Source of the DNA: Spirodela intermedia
Lineage: Eukaryota; Streptophyta; Magnoliopsida; Alismatales; Araceae
Direction: 5' to 3'
Length of the DNA: 64,000 nt
NCBI GenBank assembly: GCA_902729315.2
Contig: LR746268.1
Span: 8,601,501 to 8,665,500 of the forward strand
Positions 35,397-47,883 of this stretch are shown in pieces. Under the pieces are notes generated by a model, which was not told the origin of the DNA, did not search any database, and was given only the letters and a program-made list of their open reading frames with translations. Made by a program: the position numbers and the translations under genes. Within the stretch, counting starts at the first letter, position 1. Every line of letters starts with the position of its first letter.

Positions 35397-38190
35397 TGGC
35401 ATGTTTCTTGCCCAGCTTTGCCTAAGATAAACAATTTGTTATTTGGGTTATTAGTGAGTGCTTGGAGGGACAAGATTAGGGACTTGTTCCTTGGGTTCTA
35501 GACGATAATTATTCTCTATTCTTGCCTCATTTAGCGGAACTTTCATTGCCATCCTGAACGAAAGAGGCCAGCATCTGAACCACATAAATCCTTATATCCA
35601 TGTTTTTTCTGTGAGTTGATTCATTTCTTCTTTCTTACTTCACATCGTACGGAACAGGTTAGTAGTGTTCGACCAGTTCATATTGGGCTTTTGCTTTAAC
35701 ACCAATTACTCTAATGAAAGACAAAACTCTTATTCTGTCAATTTGTGGGCTAGTTTGATCACCGGTTAAAATTAACAAGGTCAACCCTGTCTCAGTTCCA
35801 GATTCTCAATTTTTTTGGATTGAGTTCTGGCAATTTGATTGTTCCGGTGGAGTAAGGTACAAATAGGGTAGAAGCCTTGGCAGAGTCCTAGACAAGGACT
35901 AGGAATTAGGGCGAGATATCAACCAAACACTCATCCCTTAATCCAGGGCAAATGCAAGATCACTCACATGCATGTTATGCCAGGGAAATAATGGAAGCTC
36001 GATGGTATTGTTGAAGGCCCACATAAAAAAAGAATGTGGTGGGGTAGAGAGTACCTTCTCCCTTCGCCACATGCATGTGCTGTGTGAGGCTGCTCACCAT
36101 GTGATGGATCAGTGATCAAGGCTCCGCACAAGGTGAACACATTTGGTGCACTAGAGCACAATAAATAGGCTGGCAAAGTAAATGGGCAAGTGTCTATTCG
36201 ATTGGGGATGGAAGTTGAATTCTAATTACTTTTGTGAGGGGGTCAAAGCATCAGAGGTAGTAATGTGTGAGTTACGTAGCAATATTAAGGGACAAGATCA
36301 TGCTGAAGCTAATGTTAGTTCCACATTAAACATAGGAATATATCACGCTAAAGTTTAAGTGTATTGAATGAAAAATAGTTCTATGTCCTGGCACAAATGA
36401 TATATCATAAGATATTTGACTTTATACATTAATTTGTATCACAACGTACAACTTTAATACACTAAGAACCTTTAAAAAGATATTCTACATTACACATTAA
36501 CTCAATGTTATTATCTTTTTGGAAATATTTACTTAATATGAAAAATATTTACAAACTATTGCAATGATGTATTTTAAAAATAATTTTCCTGTTCCAAAAT
36601 ATTGCAACTTAAAGAGTAATTTTTTAATGTAACTTTGTTCATAGTGAAATATGGGAAAAAAGTGTAAACTCATAGTGAAATTATTTCTAATGTAATTTTC
36701 TAATGTTGTACAAAGACTTTCATATGGGAAACAAATAAAATTTGACATATTTTGATATTTCACAATGTAAACTTCATATATTTAAATACGAATCTTAATA
36801 TATTACAGAATTTTACTTTGCAATTTCTCACATACTAAAACATGATCCTTAATATACTTAAATATACTATCTTATAACATTAGCATATTAACATTTAACA
36901 TTAAAATACTTTAATTTTTTTCTACCTAAGCTTATAATAATTAAATTTATGTTAGTCCAAAAAAAGGTTACAAATAATGCCATGAGAGATGTTTGATTAC
37001 ATCTTTCTTTATGTATAAGGCTCTTCTAGTCTTTTCATTTTTACTTGCACATAAGGAATTTATAGTCTCCTTGACCTACTTCACTCTCTAAAGACCATGT
37101 TCTTGAGTTTTCACTATATTCAATACCTCTATCTAACTTAAGAATTTTTCTCCAAATACCATTTTCTAGATTCATGACTCTATGTCATTTGACTTGTATT
37201 ATCAACATATAAATCTCTTCTAAATTGACAACTTTAGGTTAGGACAAGTAGGATAAGTTAATGCTCAACTCAAATAAATGACTAACACATTTAAATTACC
37301 TAATGTGTATGGGTTACCACTACAAATCAAGTTTTAAATATACTACTAATAGTTGTTCACATAATTTTCATCAAACAATTTCTCATTACAATTGTTGTAA
37401 ATAAAGAACTGAAAATTAAAGTTTGTAATAGTCTCATGCTCTAAGCATTAATTATAAAATTAATACTTCATCACTTAAATAGTTTTTAGAACTAAATCTG
37501 TCCCTTATATATGGGGATGCATGCATTCATTAGAAGTATTTTTGAGAAATGGAGACGATGCAAAAAAGTAATGCCTAAAACCTTCATATTTATTTTTTAT
37601 GTTAAATTTACAATATTTAGACATAATTCTTGAGAAGTATTTCCAATCCCTAATGTGATCACTAGAAATTCAATGTCCACATATTTATAGTCATTAGATG
37701 TGAGCACTGAAGAATAAAAAACAAACGCCATAAGAAAGGGACTCTGCACTAGACTTGAGGATGAAGAGAGGAAAAACTAGAATGACCTATCTACCTTGGT
37801 AACTAGCTTATTCATCAGTTGAGATCCCATGAGACTAGAACAATTGTTGATGTCTAACACATTTAAGTTTGCTACATTAAAATATATTCAAAGGTCATAA
37901 AATAGTCAAGGAAGGATTCATCATGAAGAGCTATAGATGAATCATATCTTAGGAATCATTAGAAAAATCCAGTTTAATTGATCAAGTTATGTATTTAATA
38001 TCACACCAATTGATTGCACCATGGGTTGAACAATTTATTATATTTACTATCAAGTTTGGTGTATCTTGATATGTCTAGTTGACTAGAGCATAATAATATT
38101 TGAAAGACTAGTTTTTAAGATAATGGCTTTAAGCTAAGTGTTGGAGTAATAGTGTCATGAAAGACTATATAGCAAGCATGAGACAAAAAT
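35397..38190. repeat. Upstream DNA of SDR-6 (copy 3 of the upstream repeat)
   Basis: No gene supported. 35397-36300 matches the proximal upstream DNA of SDR-5 and SDR-7; 36300-37960 matches 28880-30510. Around 36240-36300 the sequence is continuous where the copia element sits in three other units, giving the empty site. Confidence 0.6.
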
Positions 38191-39310
38191 GTTGAGTTAA
38201 GGATTAACTCAAGAAGAGAAAACATGATTTTGATGCTTTTTAGGCAATAAGTTGATTATCTTGAAATTGATGATATTTGATGTGAATTGAATTAAATATT
38301 GATGTAGTAAATATACTAGTTTAAATTATTTAGATAATGAGCTGAGGTTTAAAATTATATGACTAAAATTATATTCTATTTCAATCTTTATCACATATAT
38401 AACTATCAGACGATTTAGATATAAAGATAATAAAATATATGTGCACAGTGAATATGTTATATTCTTATGAGTAGGTCTATATATTTGAAGCTTTTTGTAT
38501 CAAATGACTTCAAAAATATAAATATATCAGTAACCAATATGAAGGTCTATTAATAGGGAGTCAAGTGAAATAAATTTCAGAGGGAATTATCAATTCGTTA
38601 ATTTGATGTTGATTTTACAAGATTACTGATTTTATATATTGACGTAAGGGCAAAATAGTATGAAAGTATGACCTTTCATACTAAAGTAATTTTTACCTCA
38701 GAAAATACATGATAGATATAAGTGTGGTACCACTCAATGAAAGGTCATAATTTAGAGATTAAAACCTTCCTAAATAGTCAGAGCATCAAGAGAGTTATGA
38801 ATATTTCACTCTTTACGGTTTTTGTTTTCTATATTTTCCAGGATCCATGTACGACCCATTTTACCTTGACCCTTTGACACAATTAGGGGCAAAATGGAAT
38901 GGTCCATCCTACCTATAAATAAGGTAGTTTGGCCTGCAACAAGAAGGCCTAAGAACCTAAGAATTTTAGGGTTAGAATTCAAGGTTAAGTGATTTGAGGC
39001 TTATGGAGCCTGATTATATAAAAGAGTCCTTGATTCTCATAAAATCAAAGTTGTATTCTAGGATAAAATAGTGGACTCGAGGTGGAGCCCTCAAAAGTGG
39101 ATATAGGTCAAAGGAGTTGACTGAACCACTCTAAAATTTCATGTGAACTATCTTTTGTTGGTTTGTTTTATATTTATATATTAATATAGAGATATAAAGA
39201 AGATATTAATAGATGAAAAATAAAATATTTTTTTACTTAATCAGAAAAAAAATTAAAAGTCAATTCATCACACCCCCCTCTTGAATTATCTAACCATCTA
39301 GGGACCAACA
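38191..39310 (+). mobile_element. Solo LTR (1.1 kb), probably Ty1/copia
   Basis: TGTTGAG...CCAACA, flanked by AAAAA at 38186-38190 and 39311-39315. The paralogous uninterrupted site is near 30855. It contains a TATA-like CTATAAATAAG near 38915 and, near its end, a GTGGACTCGAGGTGGAGCCC region typical of copia LTRs. Confidence 0.85.
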
Positions 39311-40620
39311 AAAAATATAATGATAAATTAGTCAGTTGAAGACAATTCAACTGAAAATTAGATGAAAATAAGAACATTGTGATAATGATGATAGTTATCT
39401 AATGTTAAGTTCATTAGTATTTAACTTTAAGAGTTCAAATCTCTTGAGGTAGCAAAATAGTCATGTGTCACATTATAAATATATATGTGTATTTATATAC
39501 TTATTTAAATTATATAATTATATGTTTAACGTTCCCTATTTTGTATCATATTCAGTTATAATAGTAATTATTATCCCCTTACTTAGGTAAATAATCTAAT
39601 TGTGTACCTCGTATTATGCACATAATGACTAATTGTGTTATTATGATTTCCACTACATCTATTTCTGGATAACATGCTGCTTATAATGCAGTATGTTACT
39701 TAGATTAGAAAGACTTAGAATCAAAGTATTGAATTACAAATAATACATTACTTTCTTACTTAATTTGGTTTATTCCCCCTCATCTAAATGCTAAAAACCA
39801 TTCTCAAGTCCTCTACCATCCTAATTAGAAAAATTATTATTTTTTATTATGTTGACATTTCACAACATTTTGTAAAGATTTAACTTTCATAGTGATTTAT
39901 AATATAGTAGCTACTATTTGATGGCCAAAAGCATGCTCTAAATGGCACATCCAAAAATTTTGGGGAATTCTCTTCTTCCTTTTGTCCTAATTTCTAGATA
40001 ATCCTCATAACCATGAGAATATATTTTTGAAGAAACAAGTTTTTGAGTTTCTTTCAAAATAGTGGCAAAATCAATGTGTTATCACAAATAATTTAGTTTA
40101 TTTGTTAATGTGATCAGAAAAATTTGTGAATGATGACAGAAAAAGAAGAGTCATTTTTGATTTAGTGTTAGTAACATTATAGTCAAAGAGGGGTGAATTG
40201 AAATTCCAATATTTGTGATAAGAAATTTCAACACAAGCAAGTTTGATCAACAAGAAGATTTATAGTGGTTCCATAAATCTCACATATTTTACTCTCTAAG
40301 GATAAAGTTCTTAAGTTCCACTAATTTACGAGTGAAACACGTAGAATAAACATTTTAGAAAGCCTCCACTAACTATATAAGCCCCATAAAGTCTCTGTAT
40401 TAGACTATATGGCTTTAAACATCTATTTGGTATACAACATGATGTTGAGTGTTTTGACTTTACTAAGTTTATGTGTTTAAGATTTAAACTGGTTAAGTAG
40501 TCATGAGAACAAAGAATGTTTTCACCAAATCAGCCTAGAGCTTATTTAAGTTGAAAAAGTTTCTTTTACACACATCTGATTAGGCCACAATGGTATTCTT
40601 GACTACCACTTGGGAAGTTA
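39311..40620. repeat. AT-rich far-upstream DNA, unit of SDR-6
   Basis: No gene supported. Collinear with about 30860-32230, diverged by point changes and small indels. Confidence 0.5.
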
Positions 40621-43600
40621 TGGCTAAAAATCCACAAAAAATACAATGTAGGAGGAGAATGGGCAGAACGATAGCTTGATATCTCTCCTTGACCAATCAC
40701 AAGTAAGAGAATAATTCTAATTTTGTGGAGATATTTCCACAAGATATGTGTCAAGTATTGAAATTTACTCTTGGTGAGAATACATCTTATGTGAGCCAAA
40801 TATATCTAACTTTACTTGATTTAAAGTATTACCATTTGAATGTATAATTTTAGGGATAAACATCATTTCTCTAGGATGTAAAATTATAACTTTATCAAAA
40901 ATAATATTTCTCTCAATTATAAGCTTAGGAGATTTAGGATTAGGAAGTCATAACATGTATTCTTTGACTCCAAAGGTATAATCAATGAAGATACACTTCT
41001 TAATTGATGGAATCACCAGATCTAATAAATAATGTTCTATTTAAGAAGGTCAACTCAAGTCAGCGGAGGATAGTCAATCAGAGGCTCAACCTTTGAGGTC
41101 AACCCTTCCAAGAAGAAGTGCAAGAATCAGGGTTCTTCCACCTCAAAGAGTTTACCTCCAAGTTAACCGACACCTTCCTCCTCTATTAGATCCAACATGG
41201 AATATTAGATTCAAGACTAATGGGTATTTACTGGTAAGTAAGAGGATCCATCCACAAAAGGATGACCCAACAAGAAAAAGAAAAAGAATGGGGAGAAGAT
41301 GTCATGTCATTTTCACGTCCCTCTTCTCCTTAAATGGGACGTCATTTCAACTAAAAGGTGCCACATGTCATCTCTTAGAAAAAGGTGTCTCATTCACCCC
41401 TTCATTCTCGTTCTCTCTTGATTATGTGGAAAACCACTGCTCTTCCTTTCCCCTCTATAAATGCTAAGACTCGTGTTGTATTTGACATTGTGATTTATAG
41501 AGTTAATCAAGAAGTTTATCTTACCTTCCTAGATTAGAAGGTCGTCTCTTCCCCCCTGTCTCGCCCCTTGGACTGGAGGTTCCTCCCCTCCTTTCATCGC
41601 CTCTTAGACTAGGGGCTTCCTCTCTTCTTTTCGTCCTCTTGGATTAGGGGGACCTCCGTCTCTTCTTCTTCACATCATCCTCGCCTTCTGCCCCGTCGTC
41701 GCCACCCCCCCTCCTCGCCAGTCACCCCGTCGCCGTCGTCTCGCCTCCTTGCCGTCTACCCCATCACTGCCATTGCGCCTCCTTGCCATTCATCCCCACA
41801 CCGTCGTTCCTCTTCCTCCCCATCCGCCTCGTCGTCGCCGTTCTTCCTTCTTACCATCCACCCCGTCGTCGTCATTCCCCTTCTCGCCAGCCGCCCTGTC
41901 GCCATCATCCCGCCTCCTTACCGTCTGCCCCGTCGCCGCCATTCCCTTTCTCACCAGCCACCCTGTCGCCATAATCCCGCCTCCTCGCCACCACTCCGAC
42001 TCCTTGTCGTCCACCCCGTCACCGCCACTTCATCTCCTCACTGTTGCAAACCCTCTCCTTTTCTCTCTCCTGCTGTCACCACAAAACCTTCTTTTCCCTC
42101 TCCTACTGACTCCCTCATTCTGCTACCTTTTTCTCCCTCCGCCCCTTTAGGTAATATTTAATTATTCACCCACATTTCACTCTCCACGAGAACGCCCCCC
42201 CTCTCTCTCCTGTCGGAACCCTCTTTCTTCTCTCTCCCGCCGTCGTCATGTATCCCCTCATTTTTTTTCTCTCTCCCACCAATGCCCTCTCATTCCGCCC
42301 CTTTTTCCTCTCCCCATCTTTTCTTCTTCTCATCATTATTTTATTCTATTATTCCTACTATTCCTCATTTACACCTTTTTTCCCTCTTATATTTTAATTA
42401 TTTAACTACTTTGTGGATATTAATTGTTAAACTCAATTCGACCATTCCTTTCAAATCATCACCCATTGAAAATCTCCAACAAGGCTTGTGGATCTCAAGC
42501 CACTAGAATCAATAAAATCAATCAAAATTTTTCTTTAGCAAGGTATGTTGATTTCAATTCTCTTTGTAAAGTGATCATTATTCTATATCCTTGCTCTTTA
42601 TAGGAATTGAGTGAACCACAAGATAGCCCTCTTTTGTGTCTTTTATCAATGATCCTAACACCCTCGGTTGGAACTCTATCTGAATCCTTGAAATTGTAAT
42701 TCTTCTTAGGTAATCACGATTTTAATTCTTCTAAAATCAACAAGATTAGCCTACTCATAATCCTTCTTAACTTAGCCAAGAACAATATTAAATCTCAACT
42801 TTCTTTTTAATACTGATATTTCTTTTTGGTTATACATCATTACCTCTAGGCTCTAGCTTATCATCATTTATATGGACATATGTTGTACAACTAAAGATTT
42901 TTTAAGTTTGAATAATCAGGAGAGTTATTTGACCAAATTTCTTCATGAGCTTTGAAGTTAACAGTTGAGGTTGGAGATCTATTCACAAGATAATAAGTTG
43001 TGGACACTATTTCTACTAAAAAGTCTTGACCAAGACCTACATATAATATCATACAATGAATTGTTCTAATAGAGTTTTATTTATTCTTTCTACAACTCTA
43101 TTTGTTGTGGAGTATAACAAATTATCTTGTTCCTAACAACACCTTCATTTTTACAAATCTTTAAATTCAATAGAGCAAAACTCTAGATCATTATTAGTCA
43201 ACCTTTTGATTTTCTTCTTAATTTGTTTTTCAAGCAAAGCCTTTTATTACTTAAAATACATAAAAACTTTAGATTTATACTTAAGTATGAATACTCAAAT
43301 GTTTTTAGAAAAATTATCAATAAATGATAGAAAATAACAAACAATACCTTTTGAAGTGATGTGAGAAGAACCCCAAAGATTTGAGTGGATATAATCAAGA
43401 GTACCTTTGATTTTATGAGTTGCCATCTACAAGCTAACTCTTTTATACTTACCCAAGATAATGTTCACAAAATTCAACCTTGTTGGTACTTTGCCTACAA
43501 AGTAAGCCTCTCTTGTTTAATAAATCTATTCCTTTCTCACTCATATGTCCCAACTTTATATGTCATAATTTGGTGACATCTTCTTCTATCATTGAGGTAA

Positions 43601-45285
43601 ATGCTACAACAATTGAATTAGAAATAATAGTCCTTAATATGGTGTAGAGGGTACCACATCTTTATCCTTTCATCACAACAAGAGCTCATTTGCTGACTTT
43701 TGTGACCTTATTTTCATTTGAAAATTTGTAGCTATTAGCTTCAAGAGTGCCCAAAGAAATAAGATTTTTCTTCAAATTAGAATGTCTGACATTAGATAAT
43801 ATTTTTGTGATACTATCAAACATTTTGATATGAATTGTGTCAGTACCAACAATCTTATATGAGACATCATTTTCTATTAAGATATTTTTCACCATTGATC
43901 TACTCATAAGTAGAAAAATAATCTCTATGAGAAGTTATATGATATGAACAACATGTATCTAAGATCCAATCATCTTTGGATATGATTGTATAAACAAAAA
44001 AAATAAAATCCTGAGTCTCATCTTTGACAATATTAGTCTATGCTGAACTTTCAGTACGATTAGACTCCTTGGAGTCTTCTTACTACTTTTTCTTGAGTTT
44101 ATAATAGTCAACCTTCACATATCTCTTCTTATAATAATAATTATAAAACTTATTTTCGGATTTTGATTTAGATCTTGACTCACTTCTATTTCCCTCTTGA
44201 CTTTTCTCCTTAGGTCTACCTCTAGCGATAAGATCTTCAAATTATTGTCCTTCTAAAATAATAGTCATATCTTTGTCAATCAACTCTTTCAAAAACAAAG
44301 AAAATTTAACATCTTCAATAGATATAGTATTTCTATCATATAATATAGTTTATCGAAAATGTCTATATAATAGTGGTAAGTAACAATATGAATAAATATT
44401 ACTTCAAATATAATTTGCTGATGAGTGAGCTAATTATATACAATGACTCCAACTTCAACCTTAATATAGCCATTGTAGTTTCATGAATGACGCACATGTA
44501 ACCTCATTGGACAAACTAAGTTGAATCACAACAAGTACTTTCTCATTTGATTCTTATTTTACTTTCATAGACATAGTATTTGATATTTTTTATTTTCTTA
44601 ATAATATTTTATGTAGCCCTTAGTGGTTTAGAAAGGCTCTCAACTTGACCTATTACATTTCGAAGTTAATGCTTCAGTCGAACTTCTCAATATCAAACTT
44701 AGTAGACATCTTGTATCTCTATTTGTGTTGAAATAAGACTCTAATCAGAAGCTCTAATATCAATTTATGAAGAAATAGTGCTTGAAATATGATCTTAATA
44801 GGCTTAAATTAAGTTGTTAATATAACTGAAAATAAAAATTACAAGTATAATAGGTCTTCTAATATTTAAATGATAATGAAAATGTAGAATGGGCTATAAT
44901 AAAGTGAGATTTTAATTATTGTGATCTAAAGAGGATAAACACACTTTACAATTAGTAAATTAATATAGAAGAGAGTAATGACAATGTCTAAGGAATAGAA
45001 TATAATAGAGATAGAGTTAATGAAGTGATGATATTAGCCACTAGTAGAGGGGAGAGAAAAAAGGGAGGGACATGAAGTCGATACTCTTGTTGCAACTGTC
45101 ATAAAGGATAGCATCTCATGTGTCCTAAATTTCTCTGTTTCATCTCATGTTTCTCTCTCCTCAAGCTCCCTTTAAATATAAGTTATAGAAAAGAGGCTGG
45201 ACTGTTTTCTGAATAGAAAAAGTCGTAAGTAAAGAGGGACGTGGCCCACATGGGCCTTGCTGAATAAAGGATGACCAAGTCATCC
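40621..45285 (-). mobile_element. Degenerate Ty1/copia element, split by an insertion
   Basis: On the minus strand the 5' LTR is about 44770-45285, followed by a primer-binding-like TTGATATTAGAGC. A gag start (MSTKFDIEKFD) lies near 44715. A protease/integrase segment at 43686-43907 contains [31 protein letters not shown] lies near 43450, and an integrase piece YYLVNRSPTSTVNFK near 42990. KKCIFIDY near 40990 continues it. Roughly 41040-42840 is foreign DNA inserted in the integrase-RT linker. The 3' end and 3' LTR were not found. Confidence 0.75.
41040..42840. mobile_element. Insertion in the copia element with pyrimidine-rich tandem repeats
   Basis: It interrupts the copia integrase-RT linker; the exact ends and TSD were not resolved. 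It contains about three imperfect 36-40-bp repeats at 41545-41660 (CCTTGGACTGGAGG type). A run of imperfect CCGTCGCCGCCATTCC-like repeats follows at about 41690-42040. It is probably an LTR or another non-coding element. Open frames inside are low-complexity Pro/Ser/Leu strings and not credible genes. Confidence 0.45.
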
Positions 45286-45299
45286 TTACATGCTCCCGC

Positions 45300-45402
45300 T
45301 AATAAAAGAGAGAGTTGGAGACAAAAGCAGAAAACAAATCATCACAAGCCACGTACTCGGCCTCTCTAGGGAAGACAGCTCCGTGGAGATCATGCGGCAT
45401 CG
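45300..45402 (-). pseudogene. Degenerate SDR exon-1 relic
   Basis: It aligns to SDR exon 1 plus part of the intron: the minus-strand ATG at about 45399 gives MISTELSSLE, and the donor region has small changes. Exon 2 is missing. It defines 45403-46040 as former upstream DNA of an SDR. Confidence 0.6.
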
Positions 45403-46430
45403 GCGAAGGTGAGGTAGAGACTGTCTGCCGTGATCTGGCCCACAGCGCTGGCCTCTGGTTTTTAAAACGAAATTCTAGATAAAAAAATTCTAGTCAGCTG
45501 AATCTCGAAGAGAACCGACGAAGAATACTGCCGTAGAGAGACATAAAATCCTCCACGGCTGCTTTCTCCCGTAAGCTAGAGCCTTCAAAGTCGTTCGGCG
45601 AAAGTCAATTCGTCGACTTTAAAACGGCGGCACATGTGGCCTCCTTCCAGGTACCCAGCCTTTCCTAGTGAAGTACCACTTCCGCATTTGATCTAATCCT
45701 ATTTGGGTGCTAATAGGGCCCCGAAGATTGTCCCCTTCTCTTAAGGTCAACCTTCTCTCTATCTCTCTCTCTCTCTCTTTCCCTCTCTCTCGTTTCCGCT
45801 GCCAGCCCCCGTCCTGATCCTTGGCCCATTCGGCTTGGGGATGACTTCTAGGGCTTTAGCATTGATTTGTTTCTCTCTGCTTCTGGGTCCAAACATTTTA
45901 ATGGTCCTCGTGTAATCCAATCATCGGAAAAGATATCAGAGTTAACATGCGCGTGAAAGTTTTCGCAATGTATACATTATGGCGTATTTTTCATTTAAAA
46001 TCCTTCAGAAAACAGGTCATTTATTGGGAATTATCGCCATACCTTGACCCGTAAACTTTCCCCAAAAATAATCAGCTCTGGTTATTTGCTCCTCATTTAG
46101 ACGTGCTCTAAATGTTGTCAGCTCCCACGATCCATAAGTTTGTCAATATTATTAGCTCACTCAAATTACTAGAACATGATATCTGCCGCTTAAATGCCAG
46201 AGAGTAGTTTATAAGGACTTAGAGGTCTAGACGTGAATAAATCGTTCGAATATGTATAAAGCACCTCGTTTTTCAATAACCAGCTCGATTAGCCATTGAT
46301 TTATGGTTTCTGAGATTATCTAGAGAAACATTTTTTCCCAGAAACTAAGACAAATCCTTGAACTACATTTAATTGTGGTAGTAGATGACCCTCGTCATCC
46401 GGGGAATCCTACGATTAGAGAAATGGTCTG
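45403..46430. repeat. Block X: 3' flank of SDR-8 and former SDR upstream DNA
   Basis: No gene supported. Positions 45560-46160 recur at 63540-64000, and 45735-46040 recurs at 55150-55518. A CT microsatellite lies near 45755-45790. Confidence 0.55.
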
Positions 46431-47421
46431 CTATGAAGGGAACAACTTGGAGTTGCCCAGCGTCGGACCAGTCGTGGTTAACGCCCCGTCGACCACGAGG
46501 TTCTGCCCGCTGACGAACCTCGATTCGTCGCTCGCCAGGAAGAGAGCCGCCTCCGCTACGTCCTCCGGCGTCAGCGTCGAGCCCTTGAGCGGCATCATGG
46601 AGCTGTTGATCTTCTCCAAGGTCTCCACGGGTACCGATGAATGACTGGTCGACATGGGGGTCAGCATGGACGCCGGCGACACGCAGTTCACACGGATCCC
46701 GTGCCCCCCCAGCGACGCCGCTGCGGCCTTCGCGAGCCCCACGACGCCGTGCTTCGAGCTGGTGTAGGCGGGGGTCCCCAGGCCGCCGAGAACGGAGGCG
46801 ACGCTAGCGGTGGTGAGGATGCTACCCCGGCGGGCGGGGATCATTACCCTGGCGGCGTGCTTGGTGCCCAGAAAGGCCCCCCGGAGGTTCACGGCGATCG
46901 TACGGTCGAACTCCAGCACCTGGCGGTCGACGATCGAGGTCATCACCGAGTCGAGGACGGCGGCGTTATTGCACATGACGTCCAGCTTCCCGTGCTCCGC
47001 CACGGCGGCGTCGACGGCCGCACGGACGTCGTCTTCAACGGCGACGTCGCAACTCACGAATATAGCGGATCCACCGGCGGCGGTCAGATCGTTGCAGACG
47101 GAGCGGCCCAGCTCTTCCTGGACATCAGCGACGACGATCTTGGCGCCATGGCGGGCAAAGAGGATGGCCATGGCCTCGCCGAGCCCGCTCGCGCCGCCGG
47201 TGATCAGGGCGACCTTCCCCTCCAGCCTACCATTCCAACCAGACACAGAGCTAAGAATCAAATAATTCCTGCAAACGAACGACGCCAAAAGGACTCGGTG
47301 GTGGGTCGGCGCACCTTCTGATCATCCCGCAGGTGAAAGCTCCGGTCGTCATCCCCGGCAAGGTCTCCTCCTCGAGGTTCGATCTTATTCCTCCCCCGCC
47401 TTTAGAGGAGGCGGCCGGCAT
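46431..47421 (-). CDS. SDR-8: divergent SDR110C-type dehydrogenase/reductase
   Basis: Proposed exon 1 is 47315-47421 and exon 2 is 46431-47226, with an 88-nt intron (GTGCGC...GGTAG); 300 aa. The model recreates the split Arg (AG|G) before LEGK at the family's conserved intron position. Exon 1 starts MPAASSKGGGGIRSN. Motifs in 300-aa numbering are TGGASGLG at 45-52, Asp70 (NAD preference), NNAA instead of NNAG, Asn149, Ser177, Tyr190 and Lys194 (YTSSK), and NLVVDG near the end. It is clearly a separate lineage from SDR-1 to -7, closer to typical zerumbone synthase or momilactone A synthase-like enzymes. Alternatives are starts at 47352 or 47325, or an unspliced 285-aa frame from 47288. Its substrate is unknown. 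Confidence 0.85.
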
Positions 47422-47604
47422 CCACGTCGCAGCTATACCCAAAGACTAATGTGTATGATTTTGACTAATCAAACGGCAAGATGTCGTCACATGTCCAGCT
47501 GCGCTGACATAGTCGACACTCGGATGGTGACGTGTCTAATGGCCCGAATGATCATCGTTCATGGGCCACAGAGATCGGTCCACGGAGCCCAACTGAAACG
47601 GGCT

Positions 47605-47769
47605 TCCCCGGCAGCTGCTAGAGTCGGCGAGCTCATTACGAGGGAGTTCGAAGGCCACGGTGTCGACTACTCGTGGCCTGTGGCCAGGACCGGGTTCGTC
47701 GCCACCATCGGGCCCGGCGACGGGCCGGAGTTCGTCCTCAGGGTCGACATGGACGCTCTCCGTCTGGAG
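47605..47769 (+). pseudogene. Fragment of an IAA-amino-acid hydrolase-like (ILR1/M20D) gene
   Basis: About 55 codons resemble the N-terminal part of auxin-conjugate amidohydrolases: RVGELITREFEGHGVDYSWP, then VARTGFVATIG and LRVDMDALRLE, where the family has an LRADMDALPLQE motif. Similarity stops abruptly at both ends, and the metal ligands and dimerisation domain are absent. It lies head to head with SDR-8, about 180 bp away. It is best read as a truncated or captured gene fragment. Confidence 0.7.
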
Positions 47770-47883
47770 GTGATGATGACCCCCCTCGCCTCTCCGTTCT
47801 GGTCGACTGGTTGTAGTCGAATTTCATGGGGGGGTTTCTCGTGCAGTCCGTGTGACGATCTTTGCACGGCGAGATTCGAATAG

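Noticed and set aside
41749-42150. 133-aa Pro/Ser-rich frame
   Set aside because: Low-complexity translation of pyrimidine-rich tandem repeats.
47251-47288. Start of SDR-8 at 47288 (MASFVCRNYL)
   Set aside because: This lies in the likely intron. The conserved donor, acceptor and split Arg support the two-exon model; kept only as an alternative.
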